Source of the DNA: an uncultured Alloprevotella sp.
GTDB lineage: Bacteria > Bacteroidota > Bacteroidia > Bacteroidales > Bacteroidaceae
Assembly (NCBI GenBank): GCA_944322095.1
Contig: CALUNU010000005.1
Location: forward strand, 1-64,000
Direction: 5' to 3'
Length of the DNA stretch: 64,000 nucleotides
Each line of letters opens with the position of its first letter. Position 1 is the stretch's first letter. A program made the position numbers and the translations under genes. Below are positions 18,556 to 28,152 of the stretch, in pieces. Under the pieces are notes generated by a model. It did not search any database and was not told the origin of the DNA. It saw only the letters and a list, made by a program, of their open reading frames with translations.

Positions 18556-19722
18556 CTATTTTTGCTGCCCCTTGACGAAACCAAGGAAGCGGCGAAGCCC
18601 TTCTTCCACGAGCGAGCGCGGACATGCCAGGTTCCAACGCAGGAAGCGGCTGCCCTCGGGGCCATACATCGTGCCTGCGTTGAGCCACAAGCGGGCTTCG
18701 TCGTAGAGCTGTTTCTCCAATACGTCGGAGGGGCGGCCCAGGGCTGAACAGTCCATCCAAGCCAAATAGGTTCCTTCGAGCGGAGCGATGGGGAAGGCCG
18801 GAAGATGCTCGTCGCAGAAGGCTTTCATAAACTCGTAGTTGCCCCACAGATAGGCAAGCAAGGCATCAAGCCACTCTTCACCCTCGTTGTAGGCGGCTAT
18901 GGTGGCCGCAACGCCGAAGGGGTTGACGTCGCACACTTCGTTGATGTTGATGGCGCGGTCTATGCGTTGCCGCATGTCGTCGTCGGGCGCCACAATGTTG
19001 GCAATTTGCAGCCCGGCTATGTTGAACGCCTTGCTGGGCGAGACGCACGAAACGGCAGGAACCGACATTTCCCCGGCCACGACGGCATACGGTGTATAGG
19101 CATGGCCGGCAAAGGTCAGTTCACAGTGGATTTCGTCCGAAACGACCACCACGCCGTGGCGGTGGCAGATTTCTCCGACGCGGCGTAACTCGTCTTTCGT
19201 CCATACGCGGACGGCCGGGTTGTGCGGGTTGCACAGCAGCATGACGCGGGCCGACGGCTCGGCCGCTTTCCGCTCCAAGTCGTCAAAGTCCATGCGGTAG
19301 CAGCCCTCTTCGTAAATCAGCGGACTGGCCAGCAGGCGGCATTCGTTGTTGCGGATGGAGGAAAAGAAGCAGTTGTAGACGGGCGTTTGCACGATGACGC
19401 CGTCGCCCGGCCGGCAAAGGGCCTTGATGATGGCCGACAGGGCGGGAACGACCCCGCTTGTATAGATGATGGAGTCGCGGCGGATGGTCCACCCGTGGCG
19501 GCGGGAAAACCAGCCAGCAACTGCATCGTAATATGCATCGGGAACGCGCGTGTAGCCGAAGACGCCATGCGCCACGCGCTTTTGCAATGCTTCGGTGATG
19601 GCGGGAGCCACGCGAAAATCCATGTCGGCCACCCACATGGGCAACACGTCGGGCGCGGCGCTGTCCCACTTATAGGAGCACGTGCCGCGGCGGGAAACCG
19701 GTTCGTCGAAATTGTATTTCAT
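18556..19722 (-). CDS. PLP-dependent aminotransferase, MalY/PatB cystathionine beta-lyase type
   Basis: Fold-type I PLP enzyme of 388 aa. VLPMWVADMDF and GVFGYTRVP near the N-terminus are hallmarks of MalY/PatB. The PLP lysine is Lys231 in SPSKAFN, and CNPHNPAVRVW and SDEIHCEL follow the family pattern. Members cleave cystathionine or cysteine conjugates, yielding homocysteine or sulfide; a role in methionine or cysteine metabolism is likely. It lies 93 bases beyond the 5-FTHF cyclo-ligase gene and may be the last gene of that long run. Confidence 0.88.
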   Translation of the reverse strand: MKYNFDEPVSRRGTCSYKWDSAAPDVLPMWVADMDFRVAPAITEALQKRVAHGVFGYTRVPDAYYDAVAGWFSRRHGWTIRRDSIIYTSGVVPALSAIIKALCRPGDGVIVQTPVYNCFFSSIRNNECRLLASPLIYEEGCYRMDFDDLERKAAEPSARVMLLCNPHNPAVRVWTKDELRRVGEICHRHGVVVVSDEIHCELTFAGHAYTPYAVVAGEMSVPAVSCVSPSKAFNIAGLQIANIVAPDDDMRQRIDRAININEVCDVNPFGVAATIAAYNEGEEWLDALLAYLWGNYEFMKAFCDEHLPAFPIAPLEGTYLAWMDCSALGRPSDVLEKQLYDEARLWLNAGTMYGPEGSRFLRWNLACPRSLVEEGLRRFLGFVKGQQK

Positions 19723-19815
19723 TTTTTCAAGCGTTTTGTGTTTTAACAGGCAGAGTGGGTAAAAGCCCCTGAGGACATCCCGTCGCAGACGGGCCGGCTG
19801 CCTCGCCAGTGCCCG

Positions 19816-20352
19816 TCAGCAGGAGAGCACACAGTCGACAGGAACGTCCGTACTTTCCACCGGAACTTGTGGCAGAAGCTGGAAATCGAAACATAGCCCG
19901 ATTTTGCAGACGGCGGAAAAGGCGGGATGGGCAAACAGGCGGTCGTAGTAGCCCCGCCCACGGCCCAAGCGATGCCCGGCCGCATCGAAAGCCATGCCGG
20001 GTACGAGGGCCAGATCGATAGCGCCGTAGCTGGTGAAATCGTCGCCCGTAGGTTCCTCTATGCGAAAGCTACCCGTGCGCATCTGCTCCGGTCCGACGTA
20101 GCGGCGCAGGCGCAAGGTGTCGCCGCATACGACGGGAAGCAGGATGAGCTTGCGCCGATACCATCTGTCGATGAGGGCATGGGTGTCTACCTCGTCGGGC
20201 AGAGAGTGATAGGCCAGCACCGTACGGGCTGCCAGAAAGCGCTCGTCGCTTTCGAGACGGGCCATGATGGCTTCCGACCGGGCAGCCAGCGTGGCCCGGT
20301 GCAGCTCCTTCTGGCTTCTTATATAGCTGCGCAGTTTTCCTTTCTCGGACAT
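19816..20352 (-). CDS. 5-formyltetrahydrofolate cyclo-ligase
   Basis: Converts 5-formyl-THF to 5,10-methenyl-THF with ATP. The protein is 178 aa from the ATG at 20352 (MSEKGKLRSYIRSQK). Motifs are the N-terminal KxxLRxxIRxxK region, VPGMAFDAAGHRLGRGRGYYDR (substrate/ATP loop) and the C-terminal VPVESTDVPVD. The start overlaps the upstream S41 protease gene by 34 bases, so translation is probably coupled. A longer frame to 20421 lacks family similarity. Confidence 0.9.
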   Translation of the reverse strand: MSEKGKLRSYIRSQKELHRATLAARSEAIMARLESDERFLAARTVLAYHSLPDEVDTHALIDRWYRRKLILLPVVCGDTLRLRRYVGPEQMRTGSFRIEEPTGDDFTSYGAIDLALVPGMAFDAAGHRLGRGRGYYDRLFAHPAFSAVCKIGLCFDFQLLPQVPVESTDVPVDCVLSC

Positions 20353-22082
20353 ACGGCTAAGAGCGGACGGAACGGATTGATGGTGGGAGCTGCGCCGGCC
20401 CAGGCAAAGCGGGCGCTCCACGCCGGCCGGGCGACGCAGGCCGTTCGGCCGGCTGCTTTCTGTTCCTTTTTGGGGAAAGCGGCTCCCTCGTTGATCAGAC
20501 TGACGGCTTTCAGCACAGCCGGGTCTTCGCGGTTGACATAAATGGCTGCGGCCCGTGCATCAAGCAGATCGTCGATGATATAACTAAACAGATACGACTC
20601 GAAAAGAGCGTGCGACTTGCGCAGCATCAAGTTGCGCCGCCGCAACCCGTTTTTCTCGGCGAAACGGGCAAACTGCTCGACGATGCCCTGCCGCTGCAAA
20701 TGGTGGAGCAACGTGTCGACATCCTTGAAGGCCGAAAGCTCCTGGCGGTTGCGGTCGATATAGTCGAACGAGAACTGATAGAGCAGTCCGTCGAAATAGG
20801 CATCCTTAAAGTAACTGGTCATGCCGGTTGTGTCGCGCGGAATGAAAATGTCGGGAATGATGCCGCCTCCGCCATACACCGTGCGGCCTATGCTGGTTTT
20901 ATAGCGTTGCCCGTTGGTCTTGATGCTGTCGCGCGAGAAAAATTCGCCATGCTCGGCCCTCAGCAGAAGATCCTGGGCATAATCCTCCTCGTCGCCCATG
21001 GTATAGGGCTTTTGCAGGCAGCGGCCCGACGGCGTGTAGTAGCGCGCCTTGGTGAGGCGGAGCATACTGCCGTCGCGAAACTCGATGGGCACTTGTACCA
21101 AGCCTTTTCCAAACGTCCGGCGGCCCACAATCATTCCCCGGTCGTTGTCTTGAATGGCCCCGGCAAAGATTTCGCTGGCCGAAGCCGACGCCTCGTCGAC
21201 AAGAACGACCAACGGAAGCGACTGATAAACGCCGCGGCCGTCGCTCCGGTATTCTTCTCTCGGCGATTTGCGGCCTTCTGTGTAAACTATCAAGCGGTTT
21301 TTGGGCAAAAACTCGTTGGCCATCTTGACGGCAGGGTCCATGTAGCCGCCCAGATTTCCCCGCAAATCGATGACAAGCCCGCGGAATTTTCCGTGATTGA
21401 GCCTGGCCAGCGCCGCGAGAAACTCGGAGTAAGTGGTTTCTGCAAAACTCTTTACTCTGATGTAGCCGATTCCGTCGTCGAGCATATAGACGGCGTCGAT
21501 GCTCCGTAGGGGTACCTCACCACGCACGACGGAAAACGTCAGCACTTTGCTGACTCCCGGCCTGCGGACGCCAAGCTTTACAACGGAGTTGGTAGCTCCC
21601 TTCAATCGTTTGGTGGCTTCTTCATTGGTGACGACGTCTCCGACGAACGGCTTGCCGTCGATAGATACGATGCGGTCGCCGGGACGCAGTCCGGCGCTCT
21701 CTGAGGGTCCGCCCTCGACGGGACGGATGACGCGCACGGTATCTTTCATGATGGTAAACTCAATGCCGATGCCCGAAAAGCTGCCTTTCAGATCCTGCAT
21801 CGAGGCTTCCACCTCGTCGGCGCTTATATAAACAGAGTGGGGGTCGAGCTCCGACATGATTTTGGGGAGCGCTTTTTCGACCAAGTCGGAAATGTTGACC
21901 GAATCGACATACTGATCGTCTATGATGTGGAGCAAATCGTTCAGCTTGTTGCCGGAAGCATTTACGATATTCAGCCGCTTCCCCGAGAAATAGTTGGCAT
22001 AAAAATTGCCCAGCAGGATACCTGCCACAATTCCCAAGGCAACCAGCAAAGGAACAAATCTCGTAGAGTTTTGTTTGTTCAT
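20319..22082 (-). CDS. CtpA-type C-terminal processing protease (S41)
   Basis: Exported serine protease of 587 aa. It has a signal anchor (residues 9-27), an N-terminal cap, a PDZ domain (about 95-185, GPSESAGLRPGDRIVSIDG) and the S41 core. The catalytic Ser301 in EASASASEIF and Lys326 in RRTFGKG are 25 residues apart, as in the family. The last 45 or so residues (after about 540) are basic, Ala/Pro-rich and look non-homologous, and they run over the start of the next gene. Such proteases trim the C-termini of envelope proteins. It is 33 bases downstream of the deaminase gene. Confidence 0.92.
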   Translation of the reverse strand: MNKQNSTRFVPLLVALGIVAGILLGNFYANYFSGKRLNIVNASGNKLNDLLHIIDDQYVDSVNISDLVEKALPKIMSELDPHSVYISADEVEASMQDLKGSFSGIGIEFTIMKDTVRVIRPVEGGPSESAGLRPGDRIVSIDGKPFVGDVVTNEEATKRLKGATNSVVKLGVRRPGVSKVLTFSVVRGEVPLRSIDAVYMLDDGIGYIRVKSFAETTYSEFLAALARLNHGKFRGLVIDLRGNLGGYMDPAVKMANEFLPKNRLIVYTEGRKSPREEYRSDGRGVYQSLPLVVLVDEASASASEIFAGAIQDNDRGMIVGRRTFGKGLVQVPIEFRDGSMLRLTKARYYTPSGRCLQKPYTMGDEEDYAQDLLLRAEHGEFFSRDSIKTNGQRYKTSIGRTVYGGGGIIPDIFIPRDTTGMTSYFKDAYFDGLLYQFSFDYIDRNRQELSAFKDVDTLLHHLQRQGIVEQFARFAEKNGLRRRNLMLRKSHALFESYLFSYIIDDLLDARAAAIYVNREDPAVLKAVSLINEGAAFPKKEQKAAGRTACVARPAWSARFAWAGAAPTINPFRPLLAVCPRKENCAAI

Positions 22083-22115
22083 TTTCTAATAGGGTGGATT
22101 ATAATGTATCGTACG

Positions 22116-22568
22116 TTATTCCAAAGCAAGATATACGACCTCGATACCGGCACGTTGCAGCAGATGGATGCCATCTTCCAGGCGATACGCCTCGCCGTAA
22201 ATCACGCGCTTGATGCCGGCTTGGATGATCAGTTTCGCACATTCGATGCACGGAGCTGCCGTTACGTAGAGCGTCGCCCCGTCGGAATTGTTGCCCGAAC
22301 GGGCTATTTTGGTAATGGCGTTGGCCTCGGCGTGGAGCACATACGGCTTCGTCAGGCCGTCTTCGTCTTCGCAGACGTTTTCGAAGCCTGCGGGCGTGCC
22401 GTTATAGCCGTCGCTGATAATCATTTTATCCTTCACAATGAGCGCCCCGACTTGCCGGCGCCGGCAATACGAATTCTCGGCCCAGATTTTAGCCATGCGA
22501 AGATAGCGTTTATCCAGGTCCAACTGCTTTTCCAATCTTTCCTTATCGGTCATATACCCAAATCTCAT
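22116..22568 (-). CDS. dCMP/cytidine deaminase-family zinc enzyme
   Basis: A 150-aa cytosolic deaminase. Zinc ligands and catalytic Glu are in LHAEANAI, and PCIECAK supplies the Cys pair. NSYCRRRQVGALIVKDKMIISDGYNG is typical of dCMP deaminases (ComEB type). The start at 22568 gives an ATGA overlap with the M3 peptidase stop; Met6 (22553) is an alternative. It probably makes dUMP for thymidylate synthesis. Confidence 0.88.
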   Translation of the reverse strand: MRFGYMTDKERLEKQLDLDKRYLRMAKIWAENSYCRRRQVGALIVKDKMIISDGYNGTPAGFENVCEDEDGLTKPYVLHAEANAITKIARSGNNSDGATLYVTAAPCIECAKLIIQAGIKRVIYGEAYRLEDGIHLLQRAGIEVVYLALE

Positions 22569-24646
22569 TTGTTAGCTTCGGACGGGAGCGTGACGCTCTC
22601 CTCCAAACCGTTTCTTACGAGCAAGGCGTGGATGTTCGGCTCACGGCCTCTGAATTTTACGTACAGCGTCATCGGGTCTTCCGTACCTCCGCGCGACAGT
22701 ATGACGTTGCGAAAACGCGTTGCCGTCTCCCGGTCGAAGATGCCGTTCTCCTTAAACAGAGAAAAAGCATCGGCATCCAGCACTTCGGCCCACTTGTAGC
22801 TATAATAGCCCGCAGCATAGCCGCCCGACATGATATGGCCGAACTGCACGGACATGCAAGCTTCGTCGGGAGCGGGGAGGAGTATTGCCTGCTTCCAAGC
22901 CTGCTGTTCGAACGTGCGAACATCTTCGGTAAGAGGGCAGTCTAACGTATAATATGCCATATCAAGCAAGCCGAATGACACTTGCCGCATGCATGCGTAG
23001 GCCACGTTGAAATTCCGACTCCGAACAATACGGTTTATCCATTCGTCCGGCAAGCTTTCTCCCGTCTGATAATGCTGTGCAAAAGTACGAAGAAAGTCCT
23101 TCTCTGTCGCATAGTTCTCCATAAACTGGGAGGGAAGTTCAACAAAATCCCAATAAACGTTCGTACCACTCAAAGATCGGAAACGAACCTTTGAAAACAT
23201 GCCATGCAGGGCGTGACCAAATTCGTGCAGGAAAGTTTCTACCTCGTCCAAGTTGAGGAGAGAAGGCTGGTCGGGCAGGGGACGCGGGAAATTGGTAGCG
23301 ATGGCAACATGCGGACGGCTGTCTGCGCCGTCATCATTGAGCCACTGCTCCTTGTAGTTCGTCATCCAGGCTCCTCCCTGCTTGCCTTCGCGTGCATAGA
23401 GGTCGGCATAAAACACAGCCAAGAAGCTGCCGTCGGCATCCAAAACCTCGTAGGCAACAACATCGGGATGGTAAACAGGAATATCTTTACGCTCCCTGAA
23501 TGTTATGCCATAAAGGCGGTTGGCCAGGCCGAAGATGCCTTCTTTCACCCGGCTCAATTCGAAATAGGGCCGGAGTTTCTCCTCGTCCATGTCATAGAGG
23601 CGCACTTTCAGCTGGTGAGAATAATAGGAAAAGTCCCAAGGCTCCATCTGAAAATCCTCACCTTCCAGCTCTCGTGCCAAAGCATCCACTTCTTTAAGCT
23701 CATGCTCCGCAGGTAGCTTGTAGTTTTCAATCAGCTGGTCCAGCAACGAATAAACACGGCTCGTCTGCCCGGCCATTCTGTGCTTCAACACAAAATCTGC
23801 ATAAGTCTTATAGCCTAATAAATGAGCCCGCTCCATGCGAAGATTTACGAGGCGGCGCACAATATCAAAGTTGTTATACTCATTGTCGTGCGTACACAGC
23901 GTATTGTAAGCCAGATACAGACGTTTACGAAGCTCACGCCGGTGAGAATACATCATAAACGGGCGATAAAGCGGCGCCTGCAATGTAATAACCCAGCCTT
24001 CCTTACCTTTATCTTTCGCCAGCTGAGCTGCCTGAGCCACCAGCGAAGCAGGTAAACCGTCTAAATCTTTTTCATCTGTAAGCAGCATTTCATAGGCATC
24101 CCGCTCCTTCAAATTGTTTTGGGAAAAACGCACGGTCAGCTCCGACAGCTCCGCAGTGATAGCCTTAAAACGTTCTTTCCTTTCCGGGTCCAAAGTTGCG
24201 CCTGAGCGCAAAAAGGCATCATAAGTCTCCTCCAACAATTTACGTTCCTCATCCGCCGCATTATAACTCTCCATCACAGCTTTTACCCTCCCGAAAAGCT
24301 TTTCATTCAAGAGTATATCCGTTTCGTGTCTCGCTATAACGGGGGCTAAACGCTCGATAATTTCGTCTAAGGGCTTGTTGGACGTCACTCCTTGGAGATT
24401 ATACATCAGAGTTGAGGCCTCATTTAACAGAGCTCCCGACTGCTCAAGGGCTACTATCGTGTTATTGAAAGTGGGAGCTTCGTTATTTTCCATTATGGCG
24501 CGGATTTCATCATTTTCGCGCGCCATGCCTTCATATATGGCCTCTTCGATGTGTTCCGGTGTGATTTTATCGAAGGGAAAGGTGCCATGAGGCGTTTCTC
24601 TTTTGCATAAAAGAGGATTATGTATATGCTGACTGTTCTTTTCCAT
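22565..24646 (-). CDS. M3-family metallopeptidase (peptidyl-dipeptidase Dcp/oligopeptidase A type)
   Basis: A 693-aa oligopeptidase with no signal peptide. The thermolysin-like zinc site HEFGHALH begins at His474, and the distal Glu is expected in the following ELPSQFMENY helix. FPFDKITPEHIEEAI at the N-terminus and MSVQFGHIMSGGYAAGYYSYKWAEVLDADAF at the C-terminus are family signatures (quoted from positions about 20-35 and 600-640). It cleaves short peptides in the cytoplasm or periplasm. It lies 20 bases beyond the amidase gene in the nine-gene run. Confidence 0.92.
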   Translation of the reverse strand: MEKNSQHIHNPLLCKRETPHGTFPFDKITPEHIEEAIYEGMARENDEIRAIMENNEAPTFNNTIVALEQSGALLNEASTLMYNLQGVTSNKPLDEIIERLAPVIARHETDILLNEKLFGRVKAVMESYNAADEERKLLEETYDAFLRSGATLDPERKERFKAITAELSELTVRFSQNNLKERDAYEMLLTDEKDLDGLPASLVAQAAQLAKDKGKEGWVITLQAPLYRPFMMYSHRRELRKRLYLAYNTLCTHDNEYNNFDIVRRLVNLRMERAHLLGYKTYADFVLKHRMAGQTSRVYSLLDQLIENYKLPAEHELKEVDALARELEGEDFQMEPWDFSYYSHQLKVRLYDMDEEKLRPYFELSRVKEGIFGLANRLYGITFRERKDIPVYHPDVVAYEVLDADGSFLAVFYADLYAREGKQGGAWMTNYKEQWLNDDGADSRPHVAIATNFPRPLPDQPSLLNLDEVETFLHEFGHALHGMFSKVRFRSLSGTNVYWDFVELPSQFMENYATEKDFLRTFAQHYQTGESLPDEWINRIVRSRNFNVAYACMRQVSFGLLDMAYYTLDCPLTEDVRTFEQQAWKQAILLPAPDEACMSVQFGHIMSGGYAAGYYSYKWAEVLDADAFSLFKENGIFDRETATRFRNVILSRGGTEDPMTLYVKFRGREPNIHALLVRNGLEESVTLPSEANK

Positions 24647-24666
24647 ATTCTGTTGTTTCTATATGC

Positions 24667-25431
24667 TCATGCCAGATTAAAATCGTCCGCATCGTTTAAG
24701 ACGGGGAAGCGCTTGCGGAAGGTATTTTGTTGCTCAAAATCCAATTGCGCAACGATAATGCCGCTTTGGTTCTTTATTTCATCCAGTACCTGGCCGCGCG
24801 CATCTATCAGTGCGGAACCTCCTGTGTAATGACACGACGTGTCGTCGCCCACCCGGTTTACGGCTGCCACATAACACTGGTTTTCGATGGCGCGCGCACG
24901 CGATAAGACGTCCCACACGCTTTGGCGAGATGCGGGCCAGTTTGCCATGTTGATCATCAGGTCATAATCTGCCCTGTTCCTGGAAAATACAGGGAAACGC
25001 AGGTCGTAGCATATTTGCAGCAGTATGCGAACGCCTTTGTATTCCGTTACGACGCGCTGCTCGCCTGCTGCGTATGCCTTATTCTCTCCGCCGGGAGAAA
25101 AAAGGTGGCGCTTATCATACACAGACTGCAATCCTGACGGCGTATAAAAGAAAGCCCTGTTCCTATAAACGCCTTCCACATCGGTTATGAGCGTTCCGCA
25201 AACCGCCGCATTTCTTTCTGCGGCGGTTTGCTTCATCCACATTTCAGCCTGACGGGAAGCGGCAGCAAGTTCCGGCGTCGGGTGTACGTCGAACCCCGTT
25301 GCCCACATTTCGGGAAGGACAAAAAGATCTGCCTCCACGTTGTTTATCAAACGTTCCACGCGGCGAATGTTCTCCTCCACGTTGTTCCAGGCTATATCAT
25401 ATTGAACAATAGCTATTTTCATTGCTTTCAT
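24667..25431 (-). CDS. Nitrilase-superfamily amidase, YafV/omega-amidase type
   Basis: A 254-aa C-N hydrolase with the complete triad Glu41 (LPEMW), Lys107 (DKRHLF) and Cys141 (QICYDLRFP). The ATGFDVHP region and the QICYDLRFP form point to omega-amidases, which hydrolyse 2-oxoglutaramate or 2-oxosuccinamate as metabolite repair. The start could be Met1 or Met4 (MKAMKIAIVQ). Five bases separate it from the upstream PP2C-like gene. Confidence 0.88.
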   Translation of the reverse strand: MKAMKIAIVQYDIAWNNVEENIRRVERLINNVEADLFVLPEMWATGFDVHPTPELAAASRQAEMWMKQTAAERNAAVCGTLITDVEGVYRNRAFFYTPSGLQSVYDKRHLFSPGGENKAYAAGEQRVVTEYKGVRILLQICYDLRFPVFSRNRADYDLMINMANWPASRQSVWDVLSRARAIENQCYVAAVNRVGDDTSCHYTGGSALIDARGQVLDEIKNQSGIIVAQLDFEQQNTFRKRFPVLNDADDFNLA

Positions 25432-25435
25432 TCCA

Positions 25436-26257
25436 TTATATCGCCAACCTGAGATAAGTTCGGTCGTCGAAAGAGTCGTTTCCTATCGTCATTCCCTTGG
25501 TAGCCGGATGGCTGACAAAGCATAGCGGGTCGTTTTTCAACGCTTCGCGAAGGGAAGCCTCCGTTTCGGCCAAGGTGTTATAAAGCACCGGGTAGCCATC
25601 CGTAGCCAAAACGATTTCCGTAGCCTCTTCCGCTCTGACCACAGGAACGGTCTGCGGGTCGACACGAAATCCATCCAGCACCGTATACCTGTACGGATTG
25701 TTGCTTCCGTCATTCTGAAATGCGCATTGATCGCGCAACGCGCCAAAAATCATTTCCCGCCCGATGTCTCTCGTTTGCAGTTCGTCCATCGAGTGTCCGT
25801 GGCTTGTCAAATACCGCAACACGTCGCTGCGAATGCCCGCCAGCACGTCATCTACCTTTTTCGGGTTGGTAAACGTACGATCGCCCACGCGGCACTGGCA
25901 ATCGCCGAACATCCATATCTCGCGTCGGCGCTTACTCCATATTACTGCGCTGCATGTCAGTCGGTTTTCGGGCTCGAGTTTCACTTTCTCTCCAATGCCG
26001 GTTGCCTCGTAAACAGCGGCGATGGCTTGCGTGAGCCTTACTGCGGCTTCCTCCATGCAGGCATTCTCAGGCAAGCGGGTGATGGCGTCTTTGACCGTTT
26101 CCATCGCCAGCCGCCCGGTCGATTTATCGCCAAGCCGCAGCGTGCCTTTGGCTGTCGACCCGTCTATTACAGCAGCATAGCCGTCCGTCACAATCCACCC
26201 GTCTTCGCAGAGACGCTGCCGGCTTTTCCCGATACAACAGACCTCTATCACCTCCAT
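25436..26257 (-). CDS. PP2C-like phosphatase-fold protein
   Basis: A 273-aa protein I read as a divergent PP2C/PPM-fold protein. Acidic motifs fall in the expected order: Asp19-Gly, Asp32-Gly33 (AVIDGST), Asp119 (MFGDCQC), Asp220-Gly221 (ATDGYPVL) and Asp264-Asp265 (DDRTYLRL). These are the metal-binding positions of PP2C enzymes. No membrane or sensor domain is present. Its start overlaps the end of the YgiQ-type gene by 10 bases. The substrate is unknown; protein Ser/Thr phosphatase is the family expectation. Confidence 0.65.
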   Translation of the reverse strand: MEVIEVCCIGKSRQRLCEDGWIVTDGYAAVIDGSTAKGTLRLGDKSTGRLAMETVKDAITRLPENACMEEAAVRLTQAIAAVYEATGIGEKVKLEPENRLTCSAVIWSKRRREIWMFGDCQCRVGDRTFTNPKKVDDVLAGIRSDVLRYLTSHGHSMDELQTRDIGREMIFGALRDQCAFQNDGSNNPYRYTVLDGFRVDPQTVPVVRAEEATEIVLATDGYPVLYNTLAETEASLREALKNDPLCFVSHPATKGMTIGNDSFDDRTYLRLAI

Positions 26258-28152
26258 TTCTTCCCGGTTTTGTTTACTTGCATGGGCCCGAAAAGGCGGC
26301 CTATCAAGTCGTCGCGTCCCATTCTGCGCAGTTCGGCCACGATTTTCCGTCGCTCCTCCGGTTTATACCAGAAAAAGAACATCCGCTGCCGCAGCTTTTC
26401 CTGCGGCGATTTGGCTGAAAACACGCGCTCCAAGGTGTAGGGATGATAACCGGCGTACCACATTTCGGTGCTCACCGTCATGGGTGTCGGCGTGAAGTCC
26501 TGCACTTGTTCCAAGTGGAATTGCAGACGTTTCGTCTCCACTGCCAGTTCGGCCATGTCTTCTTCCGTGCATCCGGGGTGGGAACTGATGAAATAGGGGA
26601 TAAGCTGCTGATGCAAACCGGCCTCGGCATTCACCTTGTCGAAAATGACCTTGAATTTGCGGAACAGATCGAACGACGGCTTGCGCATGTAATGCAATAC
26701 GCGCTCGCTCGTATGCTCCGGGGCCACTTTCAACCGTCCTGAAACGTGTTTCAGAATCAGCTCTTTCGTATAGTCTGCCGCAGCCTTGTCGCGTTGCGTC
26801 TCTCCCGACTTATGTAGCAGCAGATCATAGCGTACGCCGCTTCCGATAAAGCTTTTCTTCACCTGCGGAAGGGCATCTACGGCCCGGTAGATTTCCAGCA
26901 GTGGCCGGTGGTCGGTGTTCAGGTTGCGGCACACCGCCGGATGGATGCACGAGGGGCGCTTACACTTCTCGCAGAGCGATTTGTCGATGCCGCCCATCCC
27001 ATACATATTGGCCGACGGGCCGCCCAAATCGGATATATAGCCCTTGTAGTCGGGCATCTCCGTTACGGCACGCACCTCCCGCAGGATGCTCTCCTTGCTA
27101 CGGCTCATGATAAATTTTCCCTGATGGGCCGAAATGGTGCAGAAGGCACAACCGCCGAAACATCCGCGGTGGATGTTGACGGAATGGCGTATCATCTCGT
27201 ACGCCGGTATCCGCTTACCCTTGTATTTCGGATGGGGAAGGCGCGTATATGGCAGGTCGAACGAGCGGTCCACCTCGGCTGTCGACATGGGCGGGTAGGG
27301 CGGATTGACCACCACGTAGACGTTGCCCGTTTTCTGCAGCAGACGTCTGGCATGCAGACGGTTGCTTTCCTCTTCGATGTAGCGGAAATTGCGCGCGTGT
27401 GCTTTGGGGTCGCGCAGGGCTTCTTCGTGCGTGCTGAGCACGCAGTCGTCGGCCGTTATGCCGCCGGGAATGTTTTTTTCCACTTCTGCCGTAACCGTCT
27501 GCCGCACGGGGTGGCGGCGTATCAGGTCGTGAAAATCGTCTACGCCGACCGCCGCACCGCACCCCCGCGCTGCCAAATGGTCGTCCAGCAGATGGCAAAG
27601 CTCCAATATAGGCAGTTCGCCCATACCGTATATAATCATATCGCCACCGCTGTCGAGCAAAATGCTGCGGCGCAGCTCGTCTTTCCAATAATCGTAGTGA
27701 GTGAGGCGCCGCAGCGAAGCCTCGATGCCGCCCAGCACCACCGGCACATCGGGAAACAGCTGTTTCAGGATGTGCGTATAGACGATGGTCGGATATTCCG
27801 GCCGCATGTCGTGCCGTCCGTCGGGGCTGTAAGCGTCCTCGGAGCGCAGGCGGCGGTTAGCGGTGTATTTGTTGACCATCGAGTCCATGCAGCCCGGCGC
27901 TATGCCGAAGAAAAGCCGCGGACGCCCCAGCTTCTTAAAGTCGCGAAAGTCGCCATGCCAGTCAGGCTGCGGGATAATGGCAACGCGATACCCCTCAGCT
28001 TCCAGCAAACGCCCGATAACGGCGGCTCCAAACGACGGATGATCCACATAGGCGTCGCCGCTGAACAGGATGACGTCGGCCGCATCCCATCCGCGCAGCT
28101 CCATTTCCTTTTTCGTCGTTGGCAGCCAGTCTGTCAGCTGCAGCTTTTTCAT
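26248..28152 (-). CDS. YgiQ family radical SAM protein
   Basis: A 634-aa radical SAM protein. An N-terminal B12-binding-like region (LFSGDAYVDHPSFG) is followed by the SAM core with the cluster motif RGCFGGCAFC (CxxxCxxC) and a long C-terminal region with further cysteines (CEKCKRPSCIHPAVC). This domain order is the UPF0313/YgiQ family, whose reaction is unknown. I chose the ATG at 28152 (MKKLQLTDWLP); it forms an ATGA overlap with the upstream small gene. The longer frame to 28245 is shadow sequence. Confidence 0.9.
   Translation of the reverse strand: MKKLQLTDWLPTTKKEMELRGWDAADVILFSGDAYVDHPSFGAAVIGRLLEAEGYRVAIIPQPDWHGDFRDFKKLGRPRLFFGIAPGCMDSMVNKYTANRRLRSEDAYSPDGRHDMRPEYPTIVYTHILKQLFPDVPVVLGGIEASLRRLTHYDYWKDELRRSILLDSGGDMIIYGMGELPILELCHLLDDHLAARGCGAAVGVDDFHDLIRRHPVRQTVTAEVEKNIPGGITADDCVLSTHEEALRDPKAHARNFRYIEEESNRLHARRLLQKTGNVYVVVNPPYPPMSTAEVDRSFDLPYTRLPHPKYKGKRIPAYEMIRHSVNIHRGCFGGCAFCTISAHQGKFIMSRSKESILREVRAVTEMPDYKGYISDLGGPSANMYGMGGIDKSLCEKCKRPSCIHPAVCRNLNTDHRPLLEIYRAVDALPQVKKSFIGSGVRYDLLLHKSGETQRDKAAADYTKELILKHVSGRLKVAPEHTSERVLHYMRKPSFDLFRKFKVIFDKVNAEAGLHQQLIPYFISSHPGCTEEDMAELAVETKRLQFHLEQVQDFTPTPMTVSTEMWYAGYHPYTLERVFSAKSPQEKLRQRMFFFWYKPEERRKIVAELRRMGRDDLIGRLFGPMQVNKTGKKWR

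Noticed and set aside
18348..18665. N-terminal extension of the DUF3078 protein
   Set aside because: It overlaps the end of the MalY-type gene and lacks a signal peptide; MYMPRLTRF at 18347 gives a proper one.
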